From Antitrichia curtipendula (taxonomy: Eukaryota > Streptophyta > Bryopsida > Hypnales > Leucodontaceae), in contig OX579639.1 of assembly GCA_951230915.1 (NCBI GenBank), forward strand, positions 15,190,001-15,254,000: 64,000 nt of DNA. Reading direction: 5' to 3'. The number at the start of each line of letters is the position of its first letter. Position 1 is the first letter of the stretch. Under the pieces are notes generated by a model that was given only the letters and a program-made list of their open reading frames with translations, was not told where the DNA came from and did not search any database. Shown here one piece after another: positions 24,727 to 37,800 of the stretch. A program made the position numbers and the translations under genes.

Positions 24727-24878
24727 AAAGGTGAACATAACGCTTTTTGTGTTCTACTCTATTTCGGCTTCCAAAATTCATAACTAATTTCAAATGGAAT
24801 AAAAAGGTGAACATAACGCTTTTTGTGTTCTACTCTATTTCGGCTTCCAAAATTCATAACTAATTTCAAATGGAATAA
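24727..24878. repeat. Perfect or near-perfect tandem duplication, 76-bp period
   Basis: The segment starting AAAGGTGAACATAACGC and ending CAAATGGAATAAA is present twice head to tail (24727-24802 and 24803-24878). I see no internal difference, which suggests a recent slip or duplication. Confidence 0.9.
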
Positions 24879-26100
24879 AAAATAGAAAAAAGAAATTCAA
24901 TAAGTGTTAGTTCTAATTATCTTAAAAAGATTAAATTTAAGGAATTTAGCTTTCTCCCCAAATGCAAATCCAGTGGTAAATGTATAGGCAATACTCAATG
25001 GGTAGCAGTATTGGCCTAGCATAAACTAAAGGTGGGAAATCTAATCCTCAAAAGATTTCTTTCCACTTTTAAGCCCCTAAACCCCCCTGGAGACTCCAAC
25101 CAACCCAACTCTCCCCATACCAACCTATCACACACAAGGCTTCATACTCACTGCAACAAATTTGAACTGAAATTTATACAATTATAAATCAAGACTTGCT
25201 AACAATATAGGTTTATAGTAAGTTACAAGTTGCTGAATGTGGCAATAAGTAATTTGATGATTAAAACAAAATTTACAATTACAGATCAAGACTTACAAAC
25301 GATATGGATTTATGAATAAGCTACAAGTTGCTCAATGTAATTCTTAAGAAACATTTTATATTTCATAATACACTCTCCAACTCATCATAATTGAATAGTA
25401 AACTAGGAATTAGATAGGAATTCTTTGAACCAATAGTAGAGGAGAACTATTCATCTTCTCTCTCCTTATTTATGCTTAAACTCTTCTTCTAATGGATACT
25501 TTATCATTCTTGCATACTTTGGTTGTTGCTACCTTTTTGTGGTTTGTTTAGTTTTTGATTCGTAACATGTTATCAACACAATCTCATACTTTTATTAGCA
25601 CTATCTCAAGTTTTTGTTTTTTGTTCTTAAAATTTTGTATGTCTGGTTTAGATTTGATTTTGTGAGGAGGTTTAACACATATACACCATATGTGCTCTAC
25701 TTTCTGTATCCTCCACCCACCCTATCTCTCCGCTGCATCCTATTTTCAACTCATGCCCCCAGTTGCACCCTTCTTTCTACAACCCTCCCTCCCCCCCTCC
25801 AATTGCCCTATCCCTTTCCATGTCTCCTTACTGATTGAAGCTTCCACACTCCTGGCCCTCAACTTGTTGTGAGTTTTTCCTCCAATTTTACCACTTTTCC
25901 TTGCATACCGTTTTTTTGTTTTATTTTTACTTCCAATTTCATCTTCGCACCTCAAGCTTCCTCCTTCGTCCCTCTAAGCTTCCCCTTTGCCCCTTCAGTC
26001 ACCACTATGTACCTCTAAGCTTCTTCTTTATTGTTTTCCCATCACCTCAACTATTTTATATTTTATTATTCATTATTTTAATTGACCTTTGACTTTTGAT
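24879..26100. other. No gene seen; AT-rich then pyrimidine-rich spacer
   Basis: The frames at 25614-26092 arise from a C/T-rich stretch (CCTCCCTCCCC-like) and have no domain. Other parts are AT-rich without structure that I can see. Confidence 0.45.
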
Positions 26101-26240
26101 ATGTATTTTTATATTTTTATAATTATTTATCTCTATTTTTATTTTTCCTTCCATCTTTATTTTTATATTTTACCTTTATTTTTATTTTTTATTTTTATTT
26201 TTATTTTTATCTTTATCTTTATTTCTATTCTTATTTTTTT
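26101..26240. repeat. (ATTTTT)n-type low-complexity tract
   Basis: Runs of ATTTTT and TTATTTTTATTT dominate this stretch, with scattered C. It lies just upstream of a copia gag remnant and may be part of that element's leader. Confidence 0.75.
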
Positions 26241-26292
26241 ATTTAATTCAAAATCTTAATTTCAAAATTCTCTCTATAAGTCTTCCTCAATC

Positions 26293-26960
26293 ATGAGTAC
26301 TTTGACATCTTTTGTTGCTACTTCTACAATAATTTTGGTGGTTGCTACTACTATTATTGAGCCACCAAGTTTTCAACCTCTTCTCTTCTCACAACTTGTA
26401 GTTGATGGTAGTAGTTATTTATTGTGGGCAAAAACCTATAAAATCTCATATATTTGCGGAGCAATTATCAAATTGTATTACTTTTGATCATATTTCTACT
26501 ATAAGTGACTCTATTTCCACCTCTACTTCTTAGAAAATTTTACTTTTGCTTCTTTGCCATCTTGTTCCATTCCTACAGCACCAATATTTGGAACTTGAAA
26601 ATCCAAATGAGCTTTGGCATAAACTCAAATTTTGCTTTGATCACTAGAAAACCATCTTTTTTCTTAGAACCCTTCATGATTGGACTCATTTAAGACACTT
26701 AGACTTTCCAACACTTGTTTATTTCAATAATGAACTATACTACATAATATGACAACTAAGGTTGTGTAGTCAGACCACTGCTGAGGAGGAAATGATTGAG
26801 AAAACTCTCTCAATGTTTCCACCAGTCTCTGTTGTACTTGCACAATAGTACAAAAACATGAAATTTGGTAACCACTCAATTCTTCAATACATTCATTTTT
26901 TTAAATGTTTAGAATTAAGTCAAATAGAGTATAAATTAATGTTTATTATTCACTAAATTT
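26293..26960 (+). pseudogene. Remnant of a copia-type retrotransposon gag (UBN2/retrotran_gag family)
   Basis: The first 64 codons (26293-26487) contain LVVDGSSYLLWAKTY, matching the usual start of plant copia gag proteins (a DGSNY-W-like motif). After a frame change the homology resumes in another frame. It shows LENPNELWHKLKFCFDH, then DWTHLRHLDFPTLVYFNNEL, then EEEMIEKTLSMFPP, in the order found in the plant UBN2/gag family. Several TAG or TGA codons interrupt the second part. A few degenerate residues near 26970 may be the zinc-knuckle region. No protease, integrase or reverse transcriptase follows, so the element is truncated. The family call is firm; the element's ends are not visible. 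Confidence 0.8.
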
Positions 26961-27782
26961 CTTACAGATGTCATGCTTGCCAAGGAGACATATTTTGTTT
27001 GTTGAATGTCCAAATCATGACACTTTTTCATCTATTTCATGTAACTTTTTGATGTGCTTCCAATGATTGAAATTTGACTTCAAACTTATATAAACAAAAA
27101 TTTAAATTTCCACAGTGTTTTAGAAATGTCTTAATTAGATATTTTGCTGCTAAAATCAACTTCTATATATTCTTGCCTAAAATATGTATTTTTGAGTATA
27201 AGGGATTTTTGGGTCTCAATGAGTGCACTTCTAATCGATTCTTTGAAAACTCATATTTATTTATATTGTACCCAAATAATATATGCACAATTAATCTACA
27301 ATCTCTTTATATTTACACCCCACCACCCCCAAATCTAAGATCGTCCAATAATAGAAACCATGATTAGAATGCTTAATATTGGGGAGTTTTACTTGCAAAT
27401 GGCTCATTAAAAGGAGCTTCACACAATGGTCCATTTGTGCAATGTTTTGCTTAAAAAACCCTTCATATCTAGTTATAGATGATAGATACATGTGGGTCCA
27501 AAGATGATGTAATTATTATAAAGGAGAATCTTTCATGGATGATGTCTTCAAAGAATATGTAATTTAAACAAGATGTTTTAAAGAGAAAATTTAGTCTAGG
27601 TCTTTCTTGTAAGAACTAGTGTCTAACAAAAGAGTTTGTTTGTTTAGGATCCTATAAAATATCCACTAGATAATATATGCATTGCAAAAAATATGTATCT
27701 TGATATGTTTCTAATTTTCAATTATTTTGAAATCATTGTGGATCTTTGGAATGAAATTTATAATGTTGAATAAAATAATATA
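26961..27782. other. No gene seen; AT-rich spacer
   Basis: Open frames are short, without domains, and lie in AT-rich sequence between the copia remnant and the Stowaway-like element. Nothing more is seen. Confidence 0.45.
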
Positions 27783-28250
27783 CTCCCTCAATCCCAAAAT
27801 GATCTTCTTGTTAAACAAAATGGTCTGGATTAAGGCTAAAAATAACTTTTTCTAAAACATTTTTCAAATGTAAGTAGAGTTAGATGCATTCTTCTTGCCC
27901 TCAAAGTTTGAACTTTAGATTAGTTTTTAAAGTGTAGTTATGAATTTTTTAAAGTGGGATTTTTTGGCCATTTTAAAGGAGCATTACTAGCCAACGATTT
28001 CCTCAGTTCCCGCGCTAGTTGTTGTCCTTCCCACGTTGTTCATTATCCTTCCCGCATTGTGGAAGGCATTATATAGAAAGTCAACAAAAATTTCCATTGA
28101 CTGTGTTACAAAAGATGAACATTGTGAAAACTAATAAAAAAATGTTGCATTTGTAGCTTTGCATTGTTTGCAACTTCTGCACAACTTCTTTGATTTGACT
28201 TCATTAGCAATTCAACCAATTCGAGACATCACTTGAGCCAAAACTCAAGG

Positions 28251-28715
28251 CCAAAAGGAACTACACTAAAGATGATATTTAGTGTCTTGTACACTAAATA
28301 CGAAGGCATACACTAAAAGCCAATTACCCTATGAAAGTAAGTAATATTAAATGTCAATTCAAATACTAAATGTGAACCAGAGTTGTCATATCAGACGGAT
28401 CACGGACAGAATCGGACCGATTAGGGCTAGGCGGCTGCAAACTTCAGAGCCTTGTAACTTTTGCAAAAATTCTTTAAATCAGTAAAATGAGATGTTTTTC
28501 GGCATCTAAAGTTTTTATAGATGCCGAAAAACATCTCATTTTACTGATTTGAAGAATTTTTGCAAAAGTTACAAGGCTCTGAAGTTTGCAGCCGGCACAT
28601 TCAAGTCTAACACTAATTGTGGACAAGTTCAGATTTAGTGTTGTAGCTAGTAGGGGGGTAAAAACACTAAATGTCACTCAACACTAAATATCATCTTTAG
28701 TGTACTTCTTTTTGC
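28251..28715. mobile_element. Second MITE nested in the Stowaway-like element
   Basis: Terminal inverted repeats of about 34 bp contain TACACTAAAGATGATATTTA and AGTGT on the left and its inverse on the right. The ends differ at a few positions only. The element is about 465 bp, non-coding, and carries a long hairpin. Confidence 0.85.
28432..28594. repeat. 76-bp inverted repeat with one mismatch, 11-base loop
   Basis: Arms 28432-28507 and 28519-28594 pair along their full length except for one position (TTT against TTC in the middle of the arm). The loop is AT-rich. A transcript would fold into a long, almost perfect hairpin of a kind that feeds small-RNA production. Confidence 0.9.
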
Positions 28716-28895
28716 TAGCCAATCTCCTTCTTCAAATCCCATATGAAACAGAAGCTTGGGACCCATATCCAAGTATTAATTACATCTTACTATTTTCTTC
28801 ACAATTTGTGGGACTTCTTTCCACGTCACACCATGAAGATCTTTTGGGGACAAGAAATACATGCTAACATGAAGATCATTTTGGGACAGAGGGAG

Positions 28896-30420
28896 TAGTA
28901 TATTATAAAATCCTTCTAATCATAGCATTTGAGATTATAGCTTTTCTAAGATTATAAAAAAGATGTATTCTTGTATATAGTTTGTAAATTTGTTGACTAT
29001 ATATTTTAAATGAGGATATGATGTTTTAGTTTCAAATATTTCAAAATTATTAATTTACAATGTATTAATCCCTAAAGTTCCATTATCTTCTTGGAGGATA
29101 ACTAAAAATTTAGGCTCTTCTAATCTCAATTTAGGTGTGATTTTTGAATTTCTTAAGATAGATGAATAGATTAGATTCATGAGAACATGGTTTTGATTTT
29201 CAATTGGTGATAGTGAAAAATTTTAAGCTAAAAGGATTCAAATTCTTTTAATCTAATATAGCAAGGTGCAAAAAAACTCATTTTTTGCATATTCAATAGA
29301 AATAACTTCAATCTAAACTGTTAAAGTTCTCAAAAAAGTTCTATAAAAAATACTAATCTAGTCTAAAATCCTACATGGTTAGATATGCAAGAAAAATAAT
29401 TTTTTACTCTTTATAATAAAAATAGTAGTTCCAAATTGGTTTTGGATAATATACAGTTCTAAAACTGAAGGTTGCTACCATGTGAACCTAGGATCTTGAG
29501 TCCATGAGCTTAGGAACCTACACCCTCACTATATTATAGTTGCCTATATTACTGATAAGTACATATATTATAGACTCCTTCAACACTTGTAGGATACATT
29601 CTTACACCTAAGCTCAAGGTTCATAGGCTCACACACTAGTGTTATTTTGGGATTCTAGAGGTTAAATTTGTAAATGTATTAAAAGTTGAATCTATCTACT
29701 CATATTATTGCAAAAGAAGAAGATAAAACCAAATAGGTCAAGATACAAAAAGGTGGCAAACATAAAATGATATTGTAAATGAAAATTATATGAAAAAATG
29801 TTGTCGAAAAGGTTGAGATTCAAATTATCCACCTCTAGAAACAACTTTGAAATTTCTTTGTTTTCCATTGTGCAACTAAGTAAGCCACGTGCAAACGGAG
29901 TAAATCAATTTAAAAAAAGCATAATACAAAAATTATATATATCAAATTATCAATGCATAAACTTGTAATAAGTGCCTCATGCACCTTCATGTTGTAGTTA
30001 TATTCAGAAATATTGTGATTGCTTTAGATGAGTAAAATGACCATTATGGTTACGCTTTCTTTTTTTTGGATACTCTAGAGACTCTTTTGGGCTAATTGGA
30101 CATCACATTTAAAAAATCATAACAAATTTCATATTTGGTCAAAAAAATGAAAATTTAAATTGCTCTGTTGGTTGGTGGGTGCATATTGTTTTAGATTTCC
30201 GTGTCAAAATCAAGGTAGCTTTACTAGAGCGTTGTTTTAGGTGCCCTATGGAGCTCTCCTATGAAAATTCAGAAAAAACAGATGCCTCATCCAAAAAAAA
30301 AAATTTAAAATTTATTTAGAAAATTAATGATTTTCAATTGCCAATACTATAAAAATATATTTTCTAGCCAAAGGTGCCTCCAACTACGCTAAATTGCTTA
30401 AATTCACAGGAATGGGTGCT
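28896..30420. other. No gene seen; AT-rich spacer
   Basis: AT-rich throughout. A weak inverted similarity (GAGCTTAGGAACC against CACCTAAGCTC) lies around 29480-29630. There is no coding signal. Confidence 0.45.
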
Positions 30421-31312
30421 TCTACCTTACTACTCCACGACATGCACGGAATCGTTTAACTACCATCACAGAGAACTTTTGATGATTCACTGGGCAATGA
30501 ATGGCACAAAAAACGGGGTGAATGGAGGGTGAAAGTTTACTATCTTTAGACTTGTCTGTGCATATAGGCTGGTTTACCATACAGTCTCCCAGGACACTGG
30601 TGTCATCTGTGCATACAGTGGCACTATTGCCGATGGAATCCATTCGGCGCGTTCACAAGTGTGCAGTTGTGCACCCTGCAAGAGACGACCTGCAGGAAAT
30701 CTGTCCTTCGAGGAATTGACACCACAAAATCCACCATAACTTACAGCAAGAAAAGGAGTGCAGTGCAGCGAATCAGGCCATGCTTCTTGACGGCGGCAGA
30801 GATCCGGCCAGCTATAATTAGGTCCCCAGTGCAGAATGTCGCAGAGTACGGCAGCTTCCTCTCCCACCACATCACTTAACAGTGAACACTATGAACAGAT
30901 GAACTTCGCCAATGTCTCGGGAATCGGGATATGCGCCGGCCCCCTAATTGTCTGCCACATGCAGCTTGAAAAGATTATAACCTTTTCTCCCCTGTTGCAA
31001 ATCTCGACGTGACCAGATAGAACTCATACTTTTAGAGCTTATCCCTATCTAGCCCACTTTGCAACACTACTTCGCAGAGACATTACATGTCAATATTGGC
31101 CTCGAGAGAGCAAAATGCCGCCCGTCTTAGATAGTCTGGTTGTATGTTGGTCACTTCCTAGTTCATACCTGCAAGTTTTGTGGCTCCAACAAAGATTAAG
31201 TTAGCGAGAAGGAGTTGAAGCTCATGTGGGTTGCAGTTTTCAGCATGGCCTGGTAATCAAGAATTGTGGTCGTGCTGGCAATTACAAAGATCATTTCTGA
31301 AAGCTTTACGTC
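30421..31312 (+). promoter_or_regulatory. Upstream region of the glucanase gene (GC-richer, no gene called)
   Basis: GC content rises sharply at about 30420 after kilobases of AT-rich repeats, marking the start of unique genic DNA. Open frames on both strands (up to 98 codons) overlap one another and have no domain. I take the region as promoter and 5' untranslated sequence, but a small unrecognised gene cannot be excluded. Confidence 0.35.
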
Positions 31313-34147
31313 ATGTCGATTACTGCGATGCACCGGTTGCAGGGCAACAGCCACTGCTTCAGGCTTCTTCAGCTCATGCTCCTAGTTTGTTTCGCTGTCC
31401 GCCTCTCAGGTAAACATATTCTTCCCATAATTGATCGAATAATATTCAGCTGTCAGATTAATGCTGGATCTACAGTAGTTGCCATTGCAGTCTTCGTTTC
31501 AAGTGTTCCAGGTGTTGGCAGAGAACCCTCTGAATTTTGGCATGACAAGTAATCCCTAAAACCTTCATTGTTTTGCAAAGTTGAGCTCCATTTGGACAAA
31601 TGGAAGTAGTCACCTCAAGCCACTGAACCATAGTTTTCAACTGTGAAAGCTTGAATTCTGCTTGATTTGCTGTGATTTGGCATGAGTTTTGATCGGAACT
31701 ACTCGATCTTCGTTGTCACTGTTCTCCAAAGGTGTCATGCTCCAATTCCTCAAGAATGTTATGCTTTGCCTGAGTGACATTCTGGGATTCACATTGCTTT
31801 AAACCACTAGAAATGGTGACCGTGCAATATCTCACAGAAAAGCTCCATTGCTGCATTGATATCGATTGCACTTTAGGTCTGGTCTGTATTACTGTACTTA
31901 CAGATGCTAGAAGTGAGTATTGACATGTAGTTGCCCTTCAAATTCTATAAATTAGTTTCCACACTCAATTGCGTGGATCTGCAGAGGCGGCTGGCAACAT
32001 CGGGGTGAACTATGGCACGCTTGGCAACGACCTCCCATCCCCTAAGGAAGTCGCCAACCTGCTCCTCACCACCACGCTCCGCAATGTCAAGATCTACAAC
32101 CCCGACCCAGCGATCATGCAAGCCTTCGCCAACACGAACATCAAGCTCATAGTCGGCGTCCCAACTGAATCCATCCCCACTATCGCAACGAGCACCGCTA
32201 ACGCCCAGTCCTGGCTCCAAACCAACGTCGCCGACTACATGCCGACAACTCAAGTCACTCACCTCGCCGTCGGCAACGAGGTTCTCGTCAACTCCCCGTC
32301 CATCTCCCCGCAGCTCGTCCCCGCCCTTACCAACCTCCACTCCGCGATCATAACCCTAAATCTCTCTATCCAGGTAAGTGATGTAGCAAAATAACGAGCC
32401 ATTTTTTGGAAGGCTGCTCTTGATTCTTCACCAATTGTGTAGCAACTTCCTACATTTTCTAAATTTGTTCATTTTGATGCAATCCAACATTTCAGGTGAA
32501 TTGCCACGTTGAAGTTCCCTTGATGGAATTTGCCAAGAATTTTCTCAACTCAGCTAAAATTCTTGCAATCTTTTTTCACAAATCCAGGTCGGCACGCCAC
32601 AGAACCTTCAAGTGCTAGAGAGTTCCTTCCCGCCATCCTCCGGCGCCTTCCGATCAAACCTCACCACCTACATGAATGCTCTCCTAGGTTTCCTAAACGC
32701 TACAAACGGTCCTCTCATGGTGAACTCCTACCCTTACTTCGCATACCGCGATGACCCGGGCAACGTCTCCCTCCCATTTGCCCTGTTCACGGCGAACACG
32801 AACGAATTCATCACCGACGCCAGCACAGGGCTACGATACTCCAACATGCTGGACGCGCAGCTGGACGCGGTCTACTCCGCCATGGAGCGTCTCGGCTTTC
32901 ACAACATCCCGATCGTCATCTCCGAAACAGGCTGGCCTTCAGACGGCGACTTCGCCGCAAACTCTACAAATGCGCAAACGTATAACATGAACTTGATCAA
33001 ATACGTGACGGGCAAGGCAGGCACGCCGCTCAGGCCGGGGACGCCGATCGACGCGTACATCTTCGCGCTTTTCAATGAGAATCTGAAGCCAGGCTTGAGC
33101 TCCGAGCGATTCTTCGGCGTGTTCAATGCGAACAGGACGCCTGCATACAACCTCGGGTTGCTCCCTGCGAACGTGACGAACCCGGCACCCCCGCCCCCTA
33201 ACCCGCCCCCTAATCCCCCTCCTCCGGTCCTATATCCGCCGTCGACGAGTCCGTCCCCGCCCCCGCCCTCGCCCCCGCCCCCGCCCTCGCCAAGTTTGAG
33301 TCCACCCCCGGTGACGGGTCCCGTCCCCGCGGCTTCGGGTCCTGTCCCCCCCGGGAATGGGGGGAAGACGTGGTGTGTGGCAAAGACAGGTGTAGGAGAA
33401 GCGGATGTGGCGCAAGCATTGCAGTATGCGTGTGGAGAAGGAGGGGCTGATTGTGGGGCGATTCAAAGTGGAGGTGCTTGTTATTACCCCAATACCGTGG
33501 CTTCCCATGCGTCAGTAGCGTTTAATAGCTACTACCAGAAGATGGGGCGGAACTATTGGAACTGCTACTTTGGTGGGACGGGCGTGGTAACCATCACTGA
33601 TCCCAGTAAGTGGATTTCCTTATTTCCTTGTCAAAGATTTTTTTTTGGTGCGTGTGTGCGTGTTGTTAATAATATGGACATAAGATCTACACCCATTCTC
33701 TGCAAACATCGTGAAAATCAAGTGTCAATAATGCTGTGTGTAAAAGTGATATCAAAGAAATACTTTCAAATAGGTGGTGAAGAACCCTTTTCAAACTTGC
33801 CAAACTCTATATTTCTACAGTTGTATGCAACTTTTGGTTGTTTGGTAGAGGGACAAACAGACATTAAGGTTGGTTTTGTTTATGGTGTCCCATTTTTCAA
33901 CACGTGTCGGAAATGAAAGAGCTTTGGTCTTTATTTTTGTTTTCTTGGCTTGAATGAATCAACAGTTCATTTGTTCAAGACCCCACACACGTAGGTCATA
34001 AGACTACGGGAGAGTTTAGAAACTGCATTCCCTTCTCGCAAAATGTTGGACCAACATCCTATTGATTGATTTCTTGTATAAGTTGGAAGACGGTGCTTAC
34101 CACATTTCTTTGCATGTCCAGGTTACACAGGCTGCACCTTTCTTTGA
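31313..34147 (+). CDS. Secreted glucan endo-1,3-beta-glucosidase (GH17) with Pro-rich linker and X8/CBM43 domain
   Basis: Exons: 31313-31409, 31985-32373, 32588-33605, 34122-34147, all with GT-AG introns and closed phases, giving 509 aa. Residues about 17-32 are a hydrophobic signal peptide (LLQLMLLVCFAVRLS). The GH17 domain starts at IGVNYGTLGNDLPSP (about 38). The putative acid/base Glu is E131 (HLAVGNEV) and the nucleophile E275 (VISETGWPSDG). A Pro/Ser linker (about 361-418) leads to an X8 domain with six Cys (TWCVAK.. to the final GC), whose last residues come from a 26-base terminal exon ending SYTGCTFL. There is no GPI-anchor tail, so it is probably secreted to the wall or apoplast, where it would cut callose-type beta-1,3-glucan. 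The tiny last exon is supported by splice phase and by the sixth cysteine of the X8 fold. Its 3' end faces the polymerase gene. Confidence 0.93.
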
Positions 34148-34857
34148 ATGTCTCTGAAATGGCGTTCCTGCGGTGAAAGGCCCTCAGGTGGATTTAGAAA
34201 TTTATTAGAGAGGATAAGCATAGTGAAGCTTACTGCATGCATACCAACTGACCAAGGGTATCCGAAACCCAAATTTTGTAGCTATATGATACAGTAGTTC
34301 GTGCGACAATTCCCTTACAGTTGCAATAAATCATGCAGAATTAGAGTGCAAGATTAACCAGCTTGCTGAAGATTTGCTAAGAACTATGCATACTTTTCAT
34401 AATTCTTAGTGGGTTTAGGATGGTGAGAAATAAAATAGTGACATATTAGAAGAAATTCCTGAGTCCTTCGGTCCCGAAGACTGATAGTTCCCGAATTTAC
34501 TTTTCTGCAACTCTCGGAACTAATTTATCTTATTAGTGCATGTAACACATCAAAGTCAAGTTATTTCAACCCAGAGTATAATTGGACATCACTGTTTCCT
34601 ACCCAACAGTGATTGCAATGTAAAGTACACCAATAAAACATTTGAAGGAAGGATGATTGTCCAAATCGGACTATGCATAATAGTATAGTTCAATTTAGAT
34701 CCTATGACCACTACCAGGAGATCAAACAATTTCGCTGATGTCCTACTCACAGCTAGAAAGCGCACTAAATTCTATGCCAAAATAGGGGCAAGTTTACACT
34801 GGGAAATTTACAGACCGTCATGAATGCACACATGCTATTCTCGTTGACGAGGACTTG
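34148..34857. other. Convergent spacer between glucanase and polymerase gene ends
   Basis: The 710 bp between two stop codons must hold both 3' untranslated regions and polyadenylation sites. I cannot place the sites with confidence. No coding signal is seen. Confidence 0.5.
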
Positions 34858-37800
34858 CTACCGAACAACTTGGCCTGCAGCCCATGGGTCAGCCACAGTG
34901 ACACACAGGTCACGCAATTTTATAAATCTGTAAGAACACTTGCTGCGGATGCTGTTGATGGTCTGGACAGCCAAGTCAGTGGCAGTACGCACAGGAGCCA
35001 GCTTCTGCTCGGCAGCCATTCTCTCACCTACGTCCACAATCTGAGTCTCTTTGGGTAAGCATTCATGAATACATTTCAGGAACTTCACGCAAAAGAGGAA
35101 GCAGATAAAACAAAATTACAATGCCTCCGAAATTTGAATATTCGAATGTACACCGACTTTGGAGGAAGCGAAAGTACCTTGTCAATGACACGTGAAGCAT
35201 CCAGTAACCGATAAAATTGAGTCAGCTGATTGTACAAATGTGCCTCCGTGTACTGTACATGCCAAACCAACTGGTGTAAAATGAGTAAAATGACTCACTC
35301 AGAAACCCAACACTGTTTTTGATGTAAATGGGCTTGGATCGGAAAAGTGAAACCTATTGCAAATTCAAAATTTCATGAATATCTACAATCAGCAATTTAA
35401 TGTTTTGACACTCATCCAAAGATCCATGAGGGACAAGTGGTACTGATCCAAAGATACTCACCTGACGATGAAGTCGACCGTTACACCGAGGATAGAGAGG
35501 ACAAACAGTTCCCTTCTCAGCGTCCCCCACACGTTGTAATGTTATGTTCCGCGTAATATGCCCACACATCTCATCATCGCACTGCAGAAAACAATATGGG
35601 TGTCAAGTCACAAAGTGGAAGTACTTAGTTGCTTCTATACTGCTAAACATCAAACGTGAGCTGATTAACTGTAAAAAAACCGAATGGAAAATCATATGCA
35701 TTGTAGATCATTGTATATGCATAATACCATTCATGTACAGCCTTACCATCATCCAGCACTCGTAGTACCGTTTGATGAACTCATCAGCTCGTAGTTTGAC
35801 CTGCACAATGTCATACTCTCACCAGCTAAATGGAAAGCAACTTGGTTGCAAACTCACAATAGATGTCATTCACACAGTTTATGATTCGTTAATATGGTGT
35901 CCCACATTCTCTCATACATCTATAGCAATGACATGAAAGTATCAAGGGATGGGGAAGGCATTGACCTGATTAGACAGCATAGCAGGAGAAACCTGATTCA
36001 AACCGCCAGATCGATTACATTCAGCACACATCAGAGGATCAGGACATGCCGCGCTAGTGCTTGGGGTCTCATTTGGAGTAGCACGTGCTGCTAGGATTTC
36101 GCTCACACCGGTGAAAGCATACTTCTTGTAACATTGTGCACACACCAACTCCAATGGCTCACAGAGTTTGTACCTAATTAGAAGCAAATGAAACACATGA
36201 GCAACAATCAGGTTCTCCCTACTTGCATTAAAATCAACAATAGATGTGATTTCAAACTTACGATACAGTCTTTCATCTTCAGAAATGATTATTCATCCAA
36301 GAAATACTGTACCGATCATCATCTTCAAGCATAGAAGCTGAGGTGAGACGAGCCGAATCTGTGTCCAAGGTCATTGCCGCCTGTCGTTGTAGAAACTGAA
36401 GCATAAAAGTATAGACTAACGAGTCAAAAACTAAAATAAATTTAGAGAGGTAATCGACAGGAAAACTCATGGACAAGCTTCTAAACGTAGGGCTGAATTG
36501 AACAGATTTAGGGGTACCTTGGCGGAGTCTAATCCCAGGCAGTCAGCAATATGACCAGCATCAGTTCCTTCGATAGGTGCACAGAGTCTGGATACTACAG
36601 GATGTATCTGCAATTCAAGAAAACAATTTAAATTGCATGACACCCTTCTGACAAGATCTAAAAGTAAAGCTAACCAATGTCAATGCTCTTGCTTATGAAT
36701 TTCTATATAACTGGAAAACACATGCACGATCTAGGGCACTGATTGTGCTTTGGATGCTTCACCTGCTGAGAGATATAGTACTCAACATCAACCAACCAAT
36801 GAGAACTTTCTTCTTTGAGTTCATCGGGATGTCTCGCTCTATCTGCTATTCCTCTAGCTTGAGGACCCTCTAAGCCCTGCAGATAAGGTGATGCATTGTC
36901 ATGAGCACTGATTCAAATCTGGCTTCATAGCTGAAGTTAACAAAAGGATTCGGTATGGATGATCTCGCCTCATGGTTTGCAAGTCAATGCCAATGCCATT
37001 ACTGTACTTACTGAATGCAGGGTGCAAGTAGAAATGACACAAATCTTACAAGAACCTTGTGAAAGGAAGACTAAAAATTATTGTCCTTGCAATTGTACAC
37101 CGTCCTAAAACACCAAGAACGTAAGATTTCAAACCTTCTCAATGCAGATGATGTAGGGCACAGTGTCGCTGGGAGAAACCCGATGCCCATTCTGCTTCCG
37201 CCTTAGGGCCACCTAACAGTGCAGAAAGTGTGAAGAGTTAATTTCGCTGAACAGTATAACAGTAGAGGTTCAATTTTCGACGGCACCCTATATCCACCTC
37301 CACACAAAACTAGATTTACACAATATACAAGAAACTCTTAGAATGTATACAGAAAATAACCTCAAACGCATAAAAAAGAGAGCACACATCTGAACCTGAA
37401 CGTGGGGCTGGTTTTTGCCGTCTGGATAATCCTCAGGTTGTTTCGTGAGAGACTTTGTAATAATGTACTTATCAAGTTCAATCTGCCCGCTCCTCATATC
37501 TTCTTGTAACTGCAGGTCAAATCCATAAATACCCTTTCAATCTATCATCTAAGGCTCAGTTGTCGAGCATCAAAACTTGATCACATTTCATCATAATTAC
37601 TAATGACAGACTTTGTAAGTGCATCTGATAAATAAGTCAAAGCCCTTAACAGTTCAAGTAGCAACATTTTGGTATGTATCGCACATGAAGCATTCGTTCC
37701 AACTGACATGCGAGCTCACCTTCCGTAGTTGAGAGTGAATGGCATCCACTACTTCTTCGCGAGACCTGAGAAGTACGAACTTGTTAAAATCAAATGCAGC

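Larger units (their letters stand above)
27783..28895. mobile_element. Stowaway/Tc1-mariner-like non-autonomous element
   Basis: The left end begins CTCCCTC..TCCCAAAATGATCTTC and the right end is its near-perfect inverse, TGAAGATCATTTTGGGAC followed by AGAGGGAG. Terminal inverted repeats span about 27-30 bp, and both ends are bounded by TA, as expected from mariner-type target duplication. At about 1.1 kb it is long for a Stowaway MITE, because it contains another inserted element. No transposase frame is visible. Confidence 0.88.

Noticed and set aside
30574..30870. 98-codon minus-strand frame upstream of the glucanase
   Set aside because: No domain, and competing frames on both strands cover the same bases. 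Treated as promoter or leader sequence.
36259..36273. Possible micro-exon in the polymerase gene between exons 29 and 30
   Set aside because: Direct joining of exon 29 to exon 30 keeps phase and gives the expected DDDRYKLC sequence; the micro-exon would introduce a stop.
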